From positions 31,358,036 through 31,422,035 of the forward strand of contig CM037789.1 of assembly GCA_021229015.1 (NCBI GenBank): a stretch of DNA of 64,000 nucleotides, given 5' to 3'. The stretch comes from Solen grandis (Eukaryota; Mollusca; Bivalvia; Adapedonta; Solenidae). A model generated the notes under the pieces. It was not told where the DNA came from, made no database searches, and saw nothing but the letters and a program-made list of their open reading frames with translations. Shown piece after piece: positions 58,441 to 64,000 of this stretch. Numbering within the stretch: the stretch's first letter is position 1; every line of letters starts with the position of its first letter. A program made the position numbers and the translations under genes.

Positions 58441-59169
58441 AGCAGGTGATACATGTATTCCAAAGAACAATCTTGTTAAGTCATTTACGAACTCTTGTCT
58501 AGATTAGATAAGACACTGCCGTAAACATGAACTGCATATCGCATACAATCTCTTCTCACAATTTGGACTAATTTTGTATATAAGATGAAATTCGTTCCCA
58601 AATACATGACATTGATTGCATCCTCTTTCATATATAGGAATATTTTGCCATCTTCCCTTTTCTGTGGGTGAATCATGGTGTCTTGTTACGAAGCGAATAA
58701 GGTATTCAGATTGATGACTTGATCAAATGTTTACCACTTTTATAGGTAGTTTTAAAGTTTTTGTATAAATCATTATTAAAAAGGTTATAGGTTATTTATT
58801 TCTGGCTTCCATATTTGAATAAATATGTCCTTAATCTTTGTATTTGCTGCTGCTATAAACCATTTATAGTTAGGAAAAATCTGATCATACAAAATACCAG
58901 AGAAACTTTAGTGATGTCTTGATATATTTTAACCATTCGGATTTTAGATTCGTGATAATATAGATTAAGTACAGTAATATAAATTTTAGATGATAGCTTG
59001 AGTATTTAATTATTGCGTTTTTATTTTACTCCAGAAGAAAACGTGCGTTTCTGTAAGTATAAAACAGCATCAAACTGCACATCCACATGGGGTCATCAGC
59101 TAGGCGCCGCCCATCACTGAATGTTTCGATCCTTTAAGCCTAGAACACTCTCAAGACGGTGGATCAGTA

Positions 59170-59572
59170 GTGATTTCTTATCACTACCCTTCAGTGGATA
59201 GCTTCCAGCTCTCTTGGTCCCTCTTGAATCATAACCAGCTGGAGGGTGTCTCTGCTGACTGCGAAAGCGATTTTACAGCAGCCGGAAAGGCTTTGCACCC
59301 AACCTCTAATGGAAACAACCATGTCTGCCACCCGCGGTGGTTTCATGTGCGTTTTGTCATCTCTCTTCCCAAGGAACAGTTGGTTCGACCATGACGAGGA
59401 ACGTTCGGGCAGGTGAATGGATTACTATGTTTGGTTTAAGAGTCGTCTGGACAACTGATGGAAAGTTCAACTTCTTGTCCAAGTCTACGTCCAGAATCCA
59501 GTCTTGCGCCTGGTGTAGTATCTCTGTCCTCGTCGTGGTGTTTGAAGGCATCATAATATTTACTGAAAGAGG
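59170..59572 (-). pseudogene. Post-RT domain of another retroelement
   Basis: The frame from 59572 to ~59357 contains DWILDVDLDKKLNFPSVV, LKPNIVIHSPA and a VEPTVPWEER motif. I know this pattern as the ELTVPWEE-type domain downstream of RT in invertebrate retroelements. Frameshifts follow. Sequence joins the neighbouring LINE abruptly at about 59572, so this is a mosaic. Confidence 0.5.
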
Positions 59573-59965
59573 AGTAATTCCTAATTCTCCATAAATCATA
59601 TTTGTTGGGGTTGATCGATTGAAGATATAGTCATAAATATAAATTGTATAGTTTCCAGCGATTTAACGTTTCCGAAACCACAGATTTCACTTGCATACAG
59701 CGATATTGGTTTTATAGTTTTTCGACAGTTCAATTTCGATAGCATAAAGTAGGGATAAAGTTTTTATTAGTTTTTGAATTCATTGAGTGCGTTATGCAAA
59801 TCATTTTCATTATCACTAATTAAAACAGTATCGTCTGCATACACCAATAAGAATATCTGGCATTATTTGATGCAGATTCTTTAAATACACGATTTACATT
59901 TATACCATTATATTGTAGAAATATGTCTATATCATTTAGGAATAAATTAAATAAAAGCTCTTGCT
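59573..59965 (-). pseudogene. LINE RT palm fragment, likely continuation of 63262-64000
   Basis: Minus frames give LLFNLFLNDIDIFLQYNG, a YADDTVLI-type active site (with a frameshift) and IYGELGITPLSV near 59590. These follow the fragment at 63.3 kb in RT order, with about 60 residues missing between them. Confidence 0.55.
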
Positions 59966-62900
59966 CCTCTGTGTTCATCTCTAGATACAACTCATCACTG
60001 TTAATTTTCTCTCCAGTTGGTTTATAGACCTTTCCATATCCATGGGATGGTCTTTCCAGAAATTGTATAGACGATTTTCAAATGTCTTGACCTTAGTACA
60101 ATTTATAACGTGTTCAGAAAGGCTGTTCCAGATATGAACAACTCTATCAGTGAAGAAATGTTTGCGAATGTATAATCTGCTGAATTCTTTCCTTAATTTC
60201 TGCTGATGACTTCTTTTTTCTATTCTGAATACACTAGATATTGTCTCTTCGTCATAGATATTCTTAAGGATTTTAAAGTCTCGATCATATCACCACGATT
60301 CTTCTAAATTTCAACGTTGGTAATTTTAGCATCCTTAATCTCTCTTCATATAATTTTTCACTATGATGCGGTAGCATTTTGGTGGCTCTCCCTTAAATAT
60401 TTTCTAATGAGTCAATTCTTTCTTCATATATGGACTCCAAACGCTTTCAGCATGTTGAAGATGTGGTCTAATCAATGTATAGAAAAATAAACTGAATTAC
60501 ATGTATTTATAATCTAGTGAATTGAAAGATAATACCAAATATCTGGTTTGCTTTATTTACTTGATTTTGGATGTGGACATCAAAGGACAACTGTTTATCT
60601 ATAGTTACTCCTACGTCCTTCTCTGACTCAACAACATCTAGTTCAGTTCTGATACCATCATAATTCTTCATTAGATATATATAAGTGTCGCACTGATTAT
60701 GCTTGTTGTTTATTTTCCACACCTTACTTTTATCAAGATGGAATCGCAAGAGCCAGTCAACACTCCAGTCGAATTTGTTGTCAAGATCATGTTGCATAGT
60801 ATCAACGTCTATCTCGAAACAATTTGGTATCATCAGCGAATAAGACCACTTCTGATAAAACACAATCCGGTATATTGTTGATGAATAGGACGAAGAGTAT
60901 TGGCCCAAGAACCGAGCCCTGAGTGATACCACTTGTTACATCATGCCATTTTGAATATTTACCATTTATATGTACTTTTTGTTTCCTATTGCTTAAAGCG
61001 CTTTCGATCCATTCACATGTCTGTTTGCTTAAGCCGTACTGATTTAGTTTCTGAATAAAATGTTTATGGGGCACCTTGTCAAAAACCTTCATAAAGTCCA
61101 TATATATATTGCATGAATCATACCTCATCTGTCCATAATCTCAGTCCACTTATCAAGTACCCTCAAAAGCTGTAGTGAGGTCGATCTCCCGCTGATGAAA
61201 CCGACTTGTTTAATACTAAATAGCTTATGGGTATTTATATGGTCAACTATTTTGTTCCTGATCGGTTTCTCCATAAGTTTTCCTATTATACAAGTTGAAC
61301 TAACAGGTCGATAGTTCAATGGAGATGTCTTATCGCCTTTCTTAAACAGTGCTGAAATTTGCCCTACTTTTCATATACATGTAGTACTTGGAACTGTTCA
61401 GCTTTCAAAACTACTACTAAGTATTAAACATAATGGAAGTGCATTTTTTTATGTATTTCATATAAGACTTTTGGGTGTACAGGTCAGAGCCTGGTGATTG
61501 GACGTATTAAGCTCTCTTAGAAGTTACTACTACAGTAAGTCTGATCATTATCTTAAGAGTTCTGGTGTTCTATTGTGAACAGACTACTCAAGAATTCAGC
61601 CAAAACTTCTGCTTTTTTCTCATCCGATACTACCATTCAACGTTCACCACCACGTTTTGAAATTACATATTTCCAAATATGTTTAAAGTTCGATTTTGCA
61701 AGTTCTGCTATTTGCTTCTCCCTCATTTTTCTTTCATTTCTGGCAATTATTTTGACTTTATTTCTCGCTTTACAAAATTCCCTTTATTTTGTTGTATTTC
61801 TATTTTCTAAATACTTTGTCCATAGCAGTTTCTTTTTTCGTAATACAAGCCAATACCTCTTTTGATAATGGGGTTTTCCCTTTCCTCTTTCCCATTTTAC
61901 TCTTTGGTATGCATACGTCCATAGCCTTGATTAATCTGTCCATAAACTCACTAACCATACTCTCAGTATCTTTTCCCTCTAACACTGATTCCCAGTCGAC
62001 AATCATCCTCTGTCTCAGTTTCTCATTATCATCTTTATAATAACTATATTTCAGACTTGAGACTCATAGTCAACGGTTTTTGAAATTCAAGACACAATGA
62101 TCACTTGATCTCAAAGGATCGTCATGCTCAATAGATTGTATACGACTGTTATCATGGATTAATACTAAGTCAAGGGCAGATGGCTCTTGGTTTATTCTTA
62201 ATCTAGTACGCTCATCTACAATCTGCTCAAGATAATAATCCTTTGAATATTCTAGAAATTGTATACCTATCTCATCTTTTCCTTGCCATTTAACCAGTCT
62301 GTCTTCGGGAGATTAAAATTCCCTGTGATAAGTATCTGATTGTATTTATCTTCCAGTTTAATAACTTCGCGTAGCATACCATTAAGCTTATTCAGATTTA
62401 TGATATCAGAGGATGGACTCTTATACATAGAGCTAATCAAAAATTTCTCATTTTCTAATAAATTAATCTTTATCCACACACTTTCCGTGAAATCAGTGTC
62501 TATTTTCACTTCAACAGGTTTTAAGCGAGTTTTGACATAGATGGACTCTCCCGACCTCCATCAGGTATATTATTAGGGAATATTTCATAACCTTGTATAG
62601 AGAATTCAGTTTAACTCATTTTATATCTGGAGTGCTTTAGTAGTACCTCCGTCACCATCATAATTTTAGGTGCTGAATCATAGTTACTTATATATCTCAA
62701 TTTCAGCTCATCAAATAAGCTATCAGCATTTGTATATTAACAGCTTAGTTCTTTAAAACATACTGGAAGTGACTCTGTCACTCGAAATACTCTTTAAATG
62801 CTTGCCACTACTAACATTTTTAACATTAAATAACGAATTTACAGTCTTATGTACATAAAGGTTACCTCTGTTTACATCTCCTTTAGTATGCGGACTCTTA

Positions 62901-63254
62901 CTGTTCGTCTGGCCCACGGAGGGCGGGCTCTTACCACCTGAACTTTCCCGACTTCTCTTTCTCCTTCTTTTCATTCGCCTCCTCCAATTTCTCTTTGTTC
63001 ATCTCCCTTTCCTCTTTTCTCATATTGTGGGTGATTCCATTTCCATAGAACTTGACACCCATTTCTTATGACTTCAGGTGAGATGTTTTCATGAATGATT
63101 TCTTGCTGTCAGTATCAATCCATACGACTTTCATCGGCCTTGGTTTTCCAGTTTCATCTGCTTTATCACCAGTAGGTTCCACATGGGTACAAATTCTTGT
63201 AATACTGACAATGTGAGAACAATCTGCATAGATAAATTCAGATAAGTCAGACAT
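59966..63254 (-). pseudogene. Near full-length LINE (ORF1, endonuclease, RT), decayed
   Basis: In minus order: a presumed ORF1 start near 63254 (MSDLSEFIYADCSHIV) and a Lys/Arg/Ser-rich stretch at 62974-62753; an AP-endonuclease segment at 62509-62267 with SSMYKSPSSD and GNFNLPKTDW (the expected GDFN Asp is Asn); RT at 61319-60507 with NYRPVSSTCIIGKLMEK, KVFDKVPHKHF, ITQGSVLGPILFVLFINN and FADDT; then a post-RT region with HFFTDRVVHIWNSLSE and FWKDHPMDME to ~60000. Frames are broken repeatedly. Confidence 0.75.
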
Positions 63255-63261
63255 TCTTCAT

Positions 63262-64000
63262 TATATATTGTATTCTCCAGACGCTATCGAATTCTTGTTT
63301 GAAGTCTACAAAACAAAAGAGTAATTTCTTTTTTATCAGAGTTAACAATGTCTATAAGACTTTTAAGAATAAATAAGTAATCAGTTGTCGATAAGTTTTT
63401 CCTAAATCCTGCTTGAACTTCTTGTATAGTATTGTACTTGTTGGCATAATCATTTAATCTATTGTTAATTATACTTGTAAATAGTTTTCCCAGGCAGCTT
63501 AGTAACGTTTAAGGCCTATAAATTTCTGCTGATTTCGGATCACCGTTGTTTTTTAAATATTGGTTTAATAATACCTATTGTCCAGTTCGTTCTCAGGTAT
63601 AATACCTTGATCAAATATTAAATTAAATATGTTTTCATATACTGGTAGAAGTAAATGCGCGGATCTTTTTATTTATTCATTTACGATATTATCTACTCCA
63701 AAGGCCTTGTTATTTTGCAGATTTTTAATTACTGATGAGATTTCTTCCCGTGTAAATGGTACATTAATTTCATTATTCAATTCGTCCTCAATGTCATCTT
63801 ATTTCCGTGCGCTCTTCTCAATGTTATTTTCGTTAACACTTTTAAAGCATTTATATAGTTCAGATAACGGTGCCGTTTCTTCACGTATTTTATTATTTGT
63901 ATTTTTTTATTCATTTTTAACATATTTTTAAAGAATGGTGTTTTATACTTGTTATATGTTTCCTTTGTCTTATGATATATTAAATTTTTTTTTTTTGAAC
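63262..64000 (-). pseudogene. Second LINE, RT N-terminal part, cut by the nested LINE
   Basis: Readable pieces in minus order are VPFTREEISSVIKNLQNNKA, NNRLNDYANKYNTIQEVQAGFRK-type (over 63480-63390) and FVDFKQEFDSVW at about 63290. The order matches RT fingers. It runs off the window edge. Its continuation appears to be 59573-59965. Confidence 0.6.

Larger units (their letters stand above)
56942..59165. other. Intergenic, no gene seen
   Basis: AT-rich. The 124-codon frame at 57844-58218 is hydrophobic and low-complexity with no family motif. It holds the GA run and the GTCT edge listed. Confidence 0.5.

Overview
The window looks like nuclear DNA of a bivalve mollusc. It is AT-rich, with small exons, long introns, canonical GT/AG splice sites, many tRNA-derived SINEs, decayed LINEs, MITE-like foldbacks and arrays of ~165-bp units ending in a GGTGAGC-type motif that I associate with bivalve genomes. 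The species assignment is inference; the eukaryotic, LINE/SINE-rich nature is seen directly. There are two 100-N assembly gaps, at 2259-2358 and 52359-52458.

Host genes. (1) 3760-14107, minus: seven exons of the La (SSB) RNA-binding protein, covering the La motif and RRM1; the C-terminal part lies beyond the left edge. (2) 15595-25074, minus: a multi-exon gene I do not recognise. Every intron I can place is phase 0. The five 3' exons are well supported and two further 5' exons are probable, one of them with an in-frame TGA. (3) 45547-45734, plus: the first coding exon of an ANKIB1-like RBR E3 ligase with a myristoylation-type start. (4) 53433-54695, minus: a complete single-exon class A GPCR with a spliced 5' UTR.

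Mobile DNA fills most of the rest. The most notable object is at 26608-33529: a 6.9-kb element with 2.1-2.2-kb terminal inverted repeats, a 5'-AG terminus and a perfect 6-bp target duplication (TACATG). These are hallmarks of Polinton/Maverick elements. Inside are only two sizeable intact genes: a 520-aa C2H2 zinc-finger/A32-type packaging ATPase fusion and a 102-aa basic protein. Both are preceded by the same 11-bp TATA-like motif about 30 nt from the ATG. No polymerase, integrase, protease or capsid gene is present. It appears to be a young, compact, non-autonomous Polinton-like (endogenous-virus-like) element inserted in the 3' region of an older LINE fragment.

Other elements: a 5'-truncated LINE with a long intact reverse-transcriptase frame inside La intron 1 (11.8-13.6 kb); LINE pseudogenes at 25.4-26.6, 36.4-36.9, 44.0-44.5 and a nested pile-up at 59.2-64.0 kb; three SINE families, several copies with target duplications; three TTAA-flanked 234-bp MITE copies each carrying a 31-bp palindrome; a possible hAT-like element at 2.5-3.6 kb; minisatellites of 25, 48, 52 and 67 bp; and many microsatellites.

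Layout: 0-3.6 kb repeats; 3.7-14.1 kb La; 15.6-25.1 kb unknown gene; 25.4-33.6 kb LINE plus Polinton-like insert; 33.6-45.4 kb repeats and relics; 45.5 kb ANKIB1-like exon with intron-like sequence to its right; 53.4-54.7 kb GPCR; 54.7-64 kb intergenic DNA ending in nested LINEs.
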